Assembly: GCA_012295275.1 (NCBI GenBank)
Contig: CM022679.1
Coordinates: forward strand, 2,150,116-2,214,115
Direction of reading: 5' to 3'
Length of the DNA: 64,000 nucleotides
Source of the DNA: Chrysomallon squamiferum
Lineage: Eukaryota > Mollusca > Gastropoda > Neomphalida > Peltospiridae
Below, in pieces: positions 13,562-25,833 of the stretch. The position numbers and the translations under genes were made by a program. Numbering within the stretch: the first letter of the stretch is position 1; every line of letters begins with the position of its first letter. Under the pieces are notes generated by a model. That model made no database searches, was not told the DNA's origin, and saw nothing but the letters and a program-made list of their open reading frames with translations.

Positions 13562-16500
13562 ATGTGGGCTAGCGAAGAACCAGATGTAAGTACAGTATAG
13601 ATTATTTCACTATTTCGACGAATACTTAAAATACAGTGATTATTTGTTTGACGTTTATCCAGAACATAGGCAAATTTGTAATCGAAAGCATCATCTTATT
13701 ATTAAAATTATCATCTTGTTAACACTGGTGCCGGCATCATTCGCCGATTTGGGCCATTCTCATTTCATTGTCAGTGATTGATATCCTTCCATACTGATAC
13801 AGATCATGCTGTAGTATTGTCATGAATATGTTGAATTCCAATTACAAATTATTTTTTGATTTTATTTTTATTATTATTATTTTTTTTCATATCTATAAGT
13901 GTAAATCATTAAATGTCACCGTACAAAACAACACTAAAATGACATCCATCTGTTTGAGTATTTCATACAAAATTACCTTCACAGTGAATTACAAACAGTC
14001 GTCAGACAGGATCTAGTTCCAGGACCATCGTTTAAAAATACTGAAAGCAAATGATCATTTGACACAGCATCGAAATAGCAGCGTGAAACAAATGTGCCAT
14101 ATTGACATAACGACGGAAGTACAAGTACATAGTTTGGCAGTTCATTGTAAGCAAAAGGATTAGCGTTATGGCCTGTTGTTTATTGTTGCATTTTGTTTCT
14201 TTCAGTACAATCCCTATGCATTCAGTTACTCAGTACCTGGAGAATATGACATGCACACAGGTATGTTTACCCAAATTATCTGTTTTACTTTTTATAAATA
14301 CAGTGGTACCTTGACTTACAAGTGCACCAACATACACGTTTTCTGAGTTACAAGCAGTTATCTGGTTAGTTTTTTGCTTTGAGTTTTGAACCAAAATCCG
14401 AGGTTACAAGTGATCTTCAGATATGCCACCGCTAGTTGGTGCAATGAACAACACAACATTAGCCCAGCATCCTGCATCGTCCTCATTTGCTTCACATGTC
14501 TCCTCGCTGTGATAGCATCACTGTTGTGTTTTGTGCAGTATTTTGCCAAATTTCTTTTTCTGACCATGGATTGTAAGAAAGTGAGTGCAAAGGACAGTGC
14601 TGAGAAGAAGCAAATGACGTCCACTGAATTAAAACATGAAATCATAGAAAAACATGAGTGAGGTGTGCATGTAGTCAACATGGCTAGGCAGCATGAGTGT
14701 AATTCTTCTATAATAAGTACGATACTGAAGCAGGAGTCAATAAAGGCTATAACTGCAGCCAAAGGCTTAAAATAATTTGTCTGATCTCCAAGAGAAATAC
14801 ACTTTACAAAACCAATTTATTTCTTTACATTCTCATTAATTTTGTTTTTATACAAAATTTGTCGTTTATAAATACATTTTTCTTATTTAAAAACATGGTA
14901 CAAAAATTTTGACTGTTTGAGGGCTGGAACAGATTAATGGTATTTCAGTTAATTTCAGTTGGGGAAGATTAATTGGTATACAAGCTTGGTCATGGAATGA
15001 ATTAAACTTGTAAGTTGAGGTTCCACTGTATAGATATTTAATCTTGGATAGTTATTAACATATACTAAAAAAAAAAAAAAAAATTAAAATTTCCATTGTA
15101 AATATTTTGCAAGACTTCTTATTTCATATAAAGACATTTTTGTATTGGTATTATATTTTTCATATCATCAAAAGATTTAAACACATTTAATAAATGCAGG
15201 ATCCTTACTTCAGATTAAGACATATTCAGGCTGATGTTTTTATTTATTTATTATTTTATTATTTTTTACATCATCAACAGATATAAACATGTTTAATAAA
15301 CATTTTGCTGATGGACGTCAAACACAAATGTTGTTGTAAATATTTTAGGTGACCCGAGACTGGATCAGGAGTATGAACAGAGATATCAGCAGACATCTTA
15401 CATTGTGCCTGAGGTGATCAAGAACTTCCTCATTCAGTTCCAGAAAGTTATCAATGAGCAGAATCTCTTTGAAATTCAAAATGCATATGAAAATGGGTTA
15501 GTACAAGTTTAACTACTTCATTTCTGTTAAGTTTAATACATTATCTTCAAGTAAACAGTCTTATTCAAAACACAGTTATTATTCAAACTATTAATTGTTT
15601 CAAAAATGTGTTGTTGTTTTTTCTTTAAGAACAGATGTTTGATCATGTTGATTTTTTTTATATTGTTACAAATACTGTGATGCAAAATAATAAAAGATAG
15701 TTTTAATTTTTGGAATAGGTATATTTTTTGTTTGATTTATTAAAACGTGTATGCAGTTTGTACCATGTTCATATTTTCACTTTTAGATATTTTAATTTTT
15801 TTTTTTTTATAAAAAGTTTCAATTAAAGGATGTTTTTTGGGGGGTGGGTTTTGGTAACAGTTTAGTAGATCATTTTCATTTTATCCTTTAAGTTGTTCTT
15901 AATGTTTATTGCTAGTTTGTTTTTAAATTTAAAAATAAGTAATTAAAATTGTTTATATTGTTTTCATTATATTTTAAATTGAGTAAATAATGTGAATTAC
16001 TTTTGTTCATTAAAGATTCAACAAGCTGACTGACAGGTTTTTCAAAAACTCACCTTGGCCTGAATCAGAACATGTTGCTCCCATAGTCAACAATGGTTTG
16101 TGTTTTTAAACAGTTTTATCATTTTCTTTGTAAATATTATTTATTATGTTTAATACAATTATGTCTGAAAAATGATTTTCTTTCTTTGGTCACTAACAGA
16201 CAACAACAAGCAGAGTAATTTGCTGTTTTTGGGAAGGTGGATATTTTAGACAATTTGCAGCTAGTAAATAAAAATAATGTATGAAATGATAGAAATTGGT
16301 GTTTTTTGCCAGCCTCCATAAATTTAAAATATCCAAAATTAAATATAAAACAAGTAAAATACATTCAAGATTATTATGTAAAAATAAGCATTATTTCATT
16401 TCTTTTGCAGATCCGATGTTTATAATTCTGTACAAGGAGTTGTATTACAGACATATTTATGCCAGAGTTACAGTATGTGATATAGATTATGTATACACAC

Positions 16501-19500
16501 ATGTATTTCTTATTGTTGAAAATCGAACATGTTTAATAATCATAGAAAGTATTTACAAAATCACCATACACTGAAAGCCTAAAGTAATGTCTAATGGCCT
16601 GTTATTATTTTTATTTTTATTTTTTTATTAACTTTTAATGACTTTTTTAAAATTTTAATGAGTTATTAATTTTTAAAACCCATCAAACACATTATTTAAC
16701 TGAAAGAATTACCAGAACTTGTTTGGCTGGTTGGTTCACTTTTTTTTACATTTATGTGAAAGTGCAATTTATATATTTATTTTCTGTCATTTTATTTGAA
16801 TTTTTTTTTTTTTTTCAGAATGGGCCTTCCCTGGAACAGAGGTTTGAGTCTTACTACAATTACTGTAACCTGTTCAACTTCATCCTGAGTATGTTACACA
16901 CTGAGTGTTAATCATTTCTAGATTTACTTAGATAACTTTATTGTGATTCATCTGCTATTCATGTTCAGATATTTAATAACACATTAAGAAATGTTTTTAT
17001 GTAAATTATTTCTTTTTTCTACTTTTGTGATATTTTAGAACACTTAATGTTTAAACTATGACAAAAAAAATTATAACTGAATTTGCATTTCTTTTGTTTT
17101 CATGTTTGTGCTCTTTTTCTTTCACTGATGCAAGGTTTTTTTTTCAGAAAGAAAATGTTTTTCATATATCGATATTTGTTGTTAAATAGTGAAATCTACC
17201 ATTATGTCATTTATCAGTAAAATGTTTCAAGAAAAAAATCATTTTAAATTTGAAATTTCAAAGTATTATTTAGTGAAATGATAAAATGATTTATTACTTT
17301 TATCTTAATTTGGTTAACTTCAAAATATATTTTATTATTTATAAAACTAGAGACCTTTCATACAGGACTTATGAATGAATATTACATTTTTTGTTTAATT
17401 TCAGGTGCTGACGGTCCTGTGGGGTTGGAACTTCCAAACCAGTGGTTATGGGACATCATTGACGAGTTTATTTACCAGGTAGGACAGTTACCATGGTAAT
17501 GAGTACAGTTACTGAAATATACTTCATAAATTAATGTAAATGAAAAGTTTTCAGGTCATTAGTATTTTATTACAGTATTTGGTGAAGTGCTTGTAAAATA
17601 AAAAAAAAAAAAATTGTTTAGATATAATACTTACATATGTATTCTGAAGTCTTATGTCAAACTTTTATAAAGAATTTTATTTTTTTATTTTTATAACAGT
17701 TCCAGTCTTTTAGCATTTTTCGATGCAAGCTGAGTAAAAAGGGAGACGATGAAATTGAGTTTTTGAAGTCCAACCCTAAGGTAAATACTTTGTATTGTGT
17801 ATTTTAACTACTGAATCAGCCAGTGGAGAATTAATACAAGTTTAAATCAGTCCTTTGGACACATCAGTTCCCTTTAGCCACACAGCTTGTACACAGAAAG
17901 AACTAGAACAGACATTTGCCTGTCTGTGCACACTCAGTGGTCAGGAAAATAAACTGATTTGTTTAATTAGCTTTGTGAAGCATTAGATGGAATGCTGTTG
18001 TTAAAAAGTACGTCTGCTGAGACTGAAAAGCTGGGGTGGGGAAAACTTTCTTGTTTTAATTTTTGATGCTGAAGATGAATTATTGTGTATATTGATTATT
18101 TCGCCTGTATAAATGTCTTTGTTTTTTTTTTTCACAGATATGGAATGTACACAGTGTACTCAATGTTCTGCACTCGCTGGTGGAGAAGTCAAACATCAAC
18201 AAACAGCTGGAGGTGTACATCAGTGGAGGTAAAATTTTAAAATCAGTTAAACCCCCAGTTTACACACCTCACTGTGTTAGACTTTATCACATACTTCCTT
18301 CAACAGAGCACGTGAAATCCCACAGACAAGTGCATGCTGTTCATACAGTGTTCAGTAGCTCACCCTAGATTCGGGAGGATGGGTCACACCCACTCTTTCC
18401 TCAGTATGTTAGCATGCTTCACCGAATCCTCATCTTGTTTCTGTGTAATCCTTTAATATTTCATATTACTGTACTAAAATAATATTTATATTAAATTATT
18501 ATTGCAATGATACTTATGATATTAAAATATTATTACTAAAATAATAGTGTTGATACGAAAATATTATTATTACAGTGATGGTTATGATGTAAAGATATTC
18601 AACTTCAGTAAAAAAAAATTTGTCCTTTCTTTTATTCCATTTCTGAAAATTGTTAAAATCTGTTCTACATATCGAGATCTATCGTTTCCTTGTTGTTTCA
18701 GGTGATGCAGACAGTGTGGCAGGAGAGTTTGGACAGCATTCTCTGTACAAGATGTTGGGCTACTTCAGTCTGATTGGCTTACTCAGACTTCACTCTCTAC
18801 TTGGAGACTACTACCAAGCTCTTAAAGTTCTAGAGAACATTGACTTCAACAAGAAGGTACAGTTCTCTTGTCAGGCTTGAATTAATTGATTGATTTTTTT
18901 CAAAACTTTCAGTCTCTTAAAATGTAAGAGAATATTGACTTCAACAAAAAGATACACGTCTCTTCCCAGCCTTGAATTCATGTTTTTTATTGTGGTTTTT
19001 TTAAATAATAATATATTTTGCAGTACTGTATAAGATTATTATTTTTAAAGATTTTTTTTCCGGAATAATCTTTTAACTTTAATCTTCACTACAGAACCTG
19101 TATTCCCGAGTTCCAGCTTGTCAAATAACAACTTTCTACTTTGTTGGGTTTGCCTACATGATGATGCGCCGGTACCAGGATGCTATTCGCACGTTCTCTA
19201 ACATTCTGCTGTACATTCAGCGCACCAAGCAGATGTTCCAAAACAAGGCTCAGCTCTATGACCAGGTAACAAAGTTTTTTCTTTTCCTCACAAATGTAGG
19301 AGATATTAAACTTAGAATCAGACCACTTGGGATGTAGATCTTTAGCAGAGCACTGAATCTGAGATGTTAATTTGTAGGACCAAAACTGTTTTGAAAAGAG
19401 GTCAGACTGTTTCAGTCAATGAGTTTTTATCTCTTGTTATTTGTTCATCCATTTAATTCAGTTGTCTTTAGTTTAAATTTCAGGTTAAATATTATTGTTG

Positions 19501-22500
19501 TTGTTATTAATTATTCATATTACTTTTTATTAAATTTTCAGATCTCTAAACAGAATGATAAAATGTACACCCTTCTTGCTATTTGTCTTGTTCTTCATCC
19601 AATGAGAATAGATGAAAGTGTCCATTCACAGCTTCGTGAGAAGTTTGCTGACAAAATGCTGAGAATGCAGAAAGGGTAATCTCTTTATAAACATTACACT
19701 TAAATCTAACAACCTTTAAATTTAAGATGTATTTATGGTGTTAAACTGCTTAAAATATTGTCCCAAAATAACTATAAAATATTGGTTAATCGATAACCCT
19801 TTTATGATACTGAGATAGGAAATATTTTACTACACATTATGAACATTTTCTTAATTAAATGCATTTTAGGGGTTCTAAAAATTTGAATTATTAAAATATA
19901 CAAGTTTATTTAAATATGCCTTTTTTTAACTGCTGACTAAGATTTTGTATGTATATGTATATTTCTGCTTATATATATATTTTTTTCACAGAGATACTGT
20001 AGAGTTTGAGACTTCATTCTCTTTTGCTTGTCCAAAGTTTTTGTCTCCAGTTGCTCCAAATTACGACACAGTTGGAAATAGTTTCCATAAAGTAAGTTGC
20101 TGAATATAATTTTGAATAAGTGCACAATATACGTAAAACAATTCTTTTTTTATTTCCATAAAAAAATAAATTATATGAGTTTTCAGAGCAGTATCAAGAG
20201 CTGTGAATTCTTACAAACATTTTCTGTATTTTTTCTTATTTTTTAAATCAGTAAATAGGTTATGAATTTTTGGTTTAATAATTGATTTTAATGTTGAGAT
20301 AAATCCTGTCTGTTGCACACAGTTCAAACACTATTCCCAGGATGTTTTGGAAATATGATGTATATTTCACCTATGTGTATGGAAAACTCTGGGAAAGTTG
20401 TTATTTCAAAAAGTTACGGAAATGTTTAAATTTTTCATGTGTGTATTGTGGATGGTTATATGAGTAACTGACTTTCTTTCAGGAACCCTTTCAACTTCAG
20501 CTGAAAGTGTTTCTAGAGGAAGTAACACAGCAGCATCTAATACCAACCATCAGGAGGTGATTTTTTTATCTATTTAAATTCAACTTAAAGTGAAGCTTCT
20601 ATTTGTTATTGTTCATCCATCTTTATACTTAACTGTTTTAGAAAAAAACCTGATTCTTTTTAGCTCTGCACAAAAGTGTTTTGCTGGCTTTTTTCTTTGA
20701 CACAGAAACAGAAGTTTACAAATAAACTGCTTATTCTGAGATCTCTTATTTCAGTTTATAGCAAATAAATACAGACTGAACAAGCATTTCTGAAATCTGC
20801 AGTAATGTTGATTTTTATTACAGCTACCTCAAGCTGTATACTACTCTTCCAATTGCAAAACTAGCAACCTTCATGGACATGGTAAGTGAAATGCTGTTTA
20901 TTAAACATTTTAATACATTTAAAAAAAGTGTGTTTTTGATTAGCTAAATCTGTGTACTTTTGTTCATGTTAATTTAAATATGAAATAAGTAACATCTATG
21001 TACATTATAAAGCAGTGCTGCCTGACGTCCAGCCCACGAAGCCTTAGAATCCGGCCTGCTAGTCAGTCTTCAGTTTATTCCTTAATTATTCAATAAAATT
21101 GTTTTATTATTGAAATACAAAGCCATTTATTTGAACAAATGTTTTTTTAATCTTGATCAATTGTTAAATTTGTTTTATAGAATGTACCATTCTAAATCAA
21201 AATTTTTAATGGTCATTTTGTATTCAGGTAATATCTGGAGACTATAATTTTTTGATAGCAGTGAAGAAGTAATATAAATAGTATCATATGTAGGACCCCT
21301 ATGTTTAAATTGAGTTATGAATTATAATTGTATAATGGATAATTTCTATAAATAGAATAATAGAATCAATATTTTCAGTTCTGAATACTTTTTCAAACCA
21401 TTTCAAGTAGTTGTATTAAAAAATGAAAGGCTAGAAATGTGAGTCCGGCCCACTGGCATCGTTTTTTCTTAAATCCAGCCCATGTTCGGAAAAGGTTGGG
21501 CAGCACTGTTATACACACACACACACAGACACACACTGTATATTGTTGGGTTTGTGTGTGTGTGTGTGTGTGTGTCTGTCTGTCTGTTATATAAGGGTCC
21601 AGGTAATATATATATCTGTTTCAGAACTTTTTTTCACATCTAAAATTTTTATTTCAGAGTGAGGAAGAGTTAAGGACACATTTGATGTGTTTTAAGGTAA
21701 ATATAAATTTCACTTGCTATCCACTGAAAACTTATGACCTGATATTGTTTTTAGTAGTTGTTTTATTTGCAATGTGTATTTTAAAGATAAATAGTAATGT
21801 GTGGAAAACTGATCATTTTAGAGATAAAAACAGGAATTTTTTTTATTATTTTGTTTTTGTATTTTACTTTAAAAACAGACCAGAAAATTGTTACAAAGAT
21901 TATTGTACATATTCAACAGATATTCATATTTACTTTCACGGTTTGTTGTTTTTATTTGGGAGAGAGATCAGGGACAGCCGTAACTTTTTTTCATAGATAA
22001 GAAGGGAATGGGAATGGGAGATAGTAAACTAGTTTCATTAAAGCACATCATGTCTCCTCTGTGCTAATTAACAATCAGTTGTGGTTACTACTGCTTAATC
22101 ATTGAGAGTACTAACTAATTCTAAAGGATTTTCTCTGTTACATTTGACCCAACCATATGTGTGACTGACTGTAACACTATCAGAGTCAAATAAAACATCC
22201 CAGAGTTATTAACATTAATCAGAATAAACTAAGTAGATACTGAAGAAACAAATCAGCGATGTCCTGAATTTCTGCAGTTTAGTTTTTTAACCAAATGTGG
22301 GGCATTTATCTGCAATATGTGCTCATTTGAGTTAGATTTGACCAAGTTATTTATGTTGCCCCTAGACTCCCTACCATTCACACATTTTTGTTTACAGCAT
22401 AAAATGAAGAACATGGTATGGACGAAGGGTACCAGTGGTCTAGATGGTGAATTTCAGTCAGCTTCTGAAGTGGATTTCTACATTGACAAGGTATAAAGAG

Positions 22501-23343
22501 AACATTTTGCCATTCCAGAAATTAAAATCTTCTGTTTTTAGATAGATGTATATTTTGTTTGTTGGTTAACTTTTTCTGCTACCTATTCACAAAACCAGAC
22601 GTTACCCAGTACATCATCAAAATTTCTCAGTTAATTGCAGATTTTAATATTCATTCATTGTGACCATATTGAAAAATAAATTTTAAATCTGATAATATTA
22701 GTTTCTTGTACAGAATTTGAATATTTAAATGTAAAAGTTGTTATATAAATCTGAGAATAGTTAGAATTTTGTATTTGTTATTTGCTTTAAGGATATGATT
22801 CACATAGCAGACACAAAAGTGGCCAGACGATACGGAGATTTCTTTATCCGACAGATCCACAAGTTTGAAGAGGTAACAGTAGTTTGTCTCTTATGTATTT
22901 TTTATTGTCTTCCACGTGCCAGTTTCCATTAGATTACTTTTCAGAGATACAAAATCATATAAAAGGTTAGTCAGTCAAAGTGATAATTATTTGCATTATA
23001 TGTTTATTTATCCTTTATGAGTCCCAAATATTCAACAGTGTTGTTACATCAGCTGGCATTTTGGAGTTACACAACCAGGCAGAATTTATTCTATTTCAAG
23101 AACAAAAAAAAAATGTGAGCTGTTAAGTCAGTTTTGATATTATGCTAAAAATAGCTTTGTATATTTAAATATACATTTTTAACATTTCTGTGACTGATGC
23201 TTATTACTCTGAAACATCCAACTGTGCATTTCAGTTTAGAAAATAAATAAACAAATAAATTGTAACTTCAACTTCTATGTAGAATGTAATTATTTTTATC
23301 ATTGCTTTATTTTCAGATAACAAGAAATTTAAAAGTTCTCTGA
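13562..23343 (+). CDS. EIF3L: Eukaryotic translation initiation factor 3 subunit L
   Basis: PCI-domain subunit of the eIF3 complex, which holds mRNA and initiator tRNA on the 40S ribosome. Nineteen exons: 13562-13585, 14206-14260, 15349-15496, 16016-16095, 16411-16472, 16819-16888, 17405-17478, 17700-17780, 18138-18228, 18702-18856, 19095-19265, 19542-19675, 19992-20091, 20483-20556, 20824-20881, 21658-21696, 22398-22490, 22792-22872, 23317-23343. They total 1617 nt, encoding 538 residues (human about 564). All junctions are GT-AG and phases close. Highly conserved blocks include [81 protein letters not shown] and, in the C-terminal PCI region, [20 protein letters not shown] and [20 protein letters not shown]. 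The ATG starts a tiny 8-codon first exon (MWASEEPD). Identification is very strong. Confidence 0.97.
14301..15028 (+). mobile_element. Tigger/pogo-like DNA transposon remnant in EIF3L intron 2
   Basis: 728-bp element bounded by terminal inverted repeats of about 23 bp. The left end is CAGTGGTACCTTGACTTACA, and the right end read in reverse complement is CAGTGGAACCTCAACTTACA. It is flanked by TA on both sides (14299-14300 and 15029-15030), the target duplication expected for Tc1/mariner-Tigger elements. It contains a broken N-terminal transposase segment (separate entry). It is too short for an autonomous element. Confidence 0.85.
14566..14775 (+). pseudogene. Degraded N-terminus of a Tigger/CENP-B-type transposase
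   Basis: A frame starting at ATG 14566 reads [15 protein letters not shown] and then [12 protein letters not shown], stops at a TGA (14659-14661), and continues in frame with [19 protein letters not shown] to a TAA. This is the pattern of the helix-turn-helix DNA-binding start of pogo/Tigger transposases (a leucine-rich first helix, then ARxxxxxxSxIxxIL). One internal stop and loss of the DDE catalytic part make it non-functional. Confidence 0.7.
18819..18985. repeat. Duplicated end of EIF3L exon 10 with its 5' splice site
   Basis: The last bases of exon 10 plus the start of the intron (about 18819-18890) recur 95 bp downstream (about 18913-18985). The shared block is ttgacttcaacaa followed by g/aaag. 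In the intronic copy the donor GT is changed to AT, so it is not a usable splice site. Confidence 0.8.
21013..21508. mobile_element. hAT-like non-autonomous element in EIF3L intron 15
   Basis: About 496 bp with terminal inverted repeats: the left end is CAGTGCTGCCTGACGTCCAG, and the right end in reverse complement is CAGTGCTGCCCAACCTTTTC. Flanking octamers ttataaag and ttatacac agree at 6 of 8 positions, fitting a decayed 8-bp hAT target duplication. No transposase coding is visible. Confidence 0.65.
21511..21590. repeat. Inverted CA and TG microsatellites
   Basis: A (CA)n run with a CAGACACACAC end is followed after about 16 bp by a (TG)n run ending in GTCTGTCTGTCTG. The two arms are complementary and could fold into a hairpin in the EIF3L intron. 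Confidence 0.7.
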
Positions 23344-23449
23344 AAAATGAAGATCATATTGGATGTGAAATTATTTTAAGTGAAGAAAAATACAAGCTGT
23401 TCTAATGACAACAAAAGAATTAACTAAAAAAAAAATCAAACAAACCTGG

Positions 23450-23455
23450 AATAAA
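23450..23455 (+). terminator. Candidate poly(A) signal of EIF3L
   Basis: AATAAA lies 107 nt downstream of the EIF3L stop codon and is the first canonical signal there. Confidence 0.5.
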
Positions 23456-23989
23456 TTTCATCTGTATGTTGTTTATAAGTTATCAGTTGTGTAATTAAAT
23501 GGATAAAAAATTTCCCTGTGTTTTGAACCACTGTATAGTTTTCATTCTTTTAAATAACTCATCAAGTTTCTGAATTAACATATTTGACACAACATCTGAA
23601 TGTGTGAACAATGTTGTTGAAGGTAAAATATGTTTAACAGATTTGCTAGATATCATTCGTACAAGAAGAATGGGGCAAATCTCCATAATGATCCAAAAAC
23701 ATGTTTAGACACTAATAAAAATAATAACAACAATAGCAACAATACTATAAGAAGAAACAACTTTACCAAAAGACATTACACACGCACAAATAAAATATCC
23801 AAGTAAAATTAAATATATTACAAAATTCAGATAAAAGTCATAAAACTTTGATTAAAAGTACTTCACTTTACTTCCTCAAATGTTTTTATTATTATTTTTT
23901 TTTATAAATCATAAATAATTGCCTATTTACAATTAGCTCTGTAAGTCAAATAAAATATTTACTTTACTAATAATGTACATATTGAAATA

Positions 23990-24130
23990 ATAACTACAAT
24001 AATAATAATAAATAAATTAAAAAACGAAATGAAAGTAAGAAGCTAAGAAGACAAAAAATATAAATAAAATATTTACTAATGAAGAATAAATATATTAAAA
24101 GAAAAGCAATCTAGCAGCTAAAATTAGTCA

Positions 24131-24161
<31 letters not shown>

Positions 24162-24381
24162 GTACGAACGTTTCACTTTATGGTGTAAGGGAAATAATTC
24201 ATGATGAGAACAAAACATTAAAGTGATAAGAGTTGTCTCGCTTAGACCATTAAACATATATCTCAATAATAATTTAAAAAGCAAAATGAATAACAAAAGT
24301 AAGAGAAACTAAGAAAGCAAAAATATAAATATTTAATAACGAGGAATGAATTTAAAAGAAATGTAATCTAGCAGATGAAAT

Positions 24382-24416
<35 letters not shown>

Positions 24417-25025
24417 ACTGTACGAAGTTTTCACTTTATGGTGTAAGGGAAATAATTCATGATGAAAACAAAACTTTAAAGAGATTAGAGTTGTCTCGCT
24501 TAGACCATTAAACATATATCTCATAATGATAATTATATTTAAAAAACAAAATAAATAACAAAAGTAAGAGAAACTAACAAGACAAAAAATATTTAATAAA
24601 GAAGAATGAAATCTATCAGAAATGTAATCTTGCAGCTGAAATTAGAAAAAAAAGATAAATGTACGAACTTTTCGCTTTTATGGTGTAAGGGAAATAATTC
24701 ATGATGAAAACAAAACTTTAAAGAGATTAGAGTTGTCTCGCTTAGACCATAAAACATATATCTCATAATAATAATAATAAATTAATTAATTTAAGAAACA
24801 AAATGAATAACAAAAGTAATCTGAGAAGACAAAAAATATAAATAAAAATATTTAATAACGAAGAATGAAATCTAAAAGAAATGTAATCTAGCAGCTGAAA
24901 TTAGTAAAGAAAATGACGAATGCGCTTTATGGTGTAAGGGAAATAATTCATGATGAAAAAAAAAAACGCGATATTAGAGTTGTCTCGCTTAGACCATTAA
25001 ACATGCATCTCGTAATGATAATAAT
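23990..25025. repeat. Four-copy tandem array of a ~250-bp unit downstream of EIF3L
   Basis: The core tggtgtaagggaaataattc recurs at 24181, 24439, 24681 and 24930 (spacing 258, 242, 249). It is followed each time by a block around gttgtctcgcttagacca and then AT-rich sequence ending in tctagcagctgaaatta. The first two units contain poly(A) tracts of about 27-28 nt, which shrink in the later units. No coding potential is visible. It is satellite-like. Confidence 0.88.
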
Positions 25026-25110
25026 AATATTATTATTTTGATACTTTTAACATGTTGATGTGAGAGGGTAGTTGGTTGTGTTTGTTGTTTTTTTGTTTTT
25101 TTTTTGTTTG

Positions 25111-25116
<6 letters not shown>

Positions 25117-25162
<46 letters not shown>

Positions 25163-25360
25163 GCCTATTTTGTATAATAACAGGCATGGAAAAATCAATT
25201 ACTTTATCTGCCGTGTTGCTCATATGATTTGCTGCATTAATAATCAGTGTAGCAAAATTTATTCCTTTCTGTTTCAAAAGGTCCTACATTAGATATTTAT
25301 TTTATTTTACTTTTTAAATACTTATTATTGTTATTGTTATTATTATTATTATTATTATTA
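25117..25360. repeat. ATT trinucleotide microsatellites
   Basis: Two ATT runs (about 25117-25162 and 25322-25360), the second continuing into a degenerate GTA-rich stretch to about 25420. The Ile, Asn and Leu homopolymer frames here are artefacts. Confidence 0.85.
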
Positions 25361-25730
25361 CTGATAGTAGTAGTTGTAGTAATAGTGGTGGTAGTATTAG
25401 TAATAGTAATAGTAGTGGAGATAATTGCAGAAGTATTTTTTCTTCTTACAAAAGTAATGAAATATATTTTACAAAATGCATATTTAATTACATTTAACAG
25501 ATGTCTCTTCACAAGGCCATGCAGTGCCTCCCATTTGATTCAAGGCAGTGTTGGCTCAATATACAAGCAGCTTTTAAACAACACATTTAAAATTAAAATA
25601 ACGACAGAAATAAAAATAACGACACACACAAAAAGTTGCTGAATCAGTTATTTAATATATATTTTTTCCATTTCATATATTTACAACATTTACAAATATA
25701 TTTATAATACTACAAGAAATAATGCACACA

Positions 25731-25833
25731 GCCAGATTAGAAATAATGTAGACAAATTAAAACAGGGACAGATTAGAAATAATGTAGACAAATTTAAACA
25801 GGGACATATCAGAAATAATGTAGACAAATTTTT
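25731..25833. repeat. 36-bp tandem repeat, three copies
   Basis: The block agaaataatgtagacaaat recurs at a 36-bp period (gattag at 25735 and 25771, tatcag at 25807). A looser repeat of attttctgttaa follows at about 25903, 25971 and 26062. Confidence 0.85.

Noticed and set aside
14386-14661. 91-codon plus-strand frame as a host gene
   Set aside because: It lies inside the Tigger-like element; only its last 31 codons are transposase-like and the frame is broken.
23495-23686. 63-codon minus-strand frame with plausible composition
   Set aside because: No recognisable family, overlaps the EIF3L 3' region, no flanking splice structure.
25047-25512. Poly-Asn, poly-Ile and poly-Leu frames
   Set aside because: Artefacts of ATT trinucleotide repeats.
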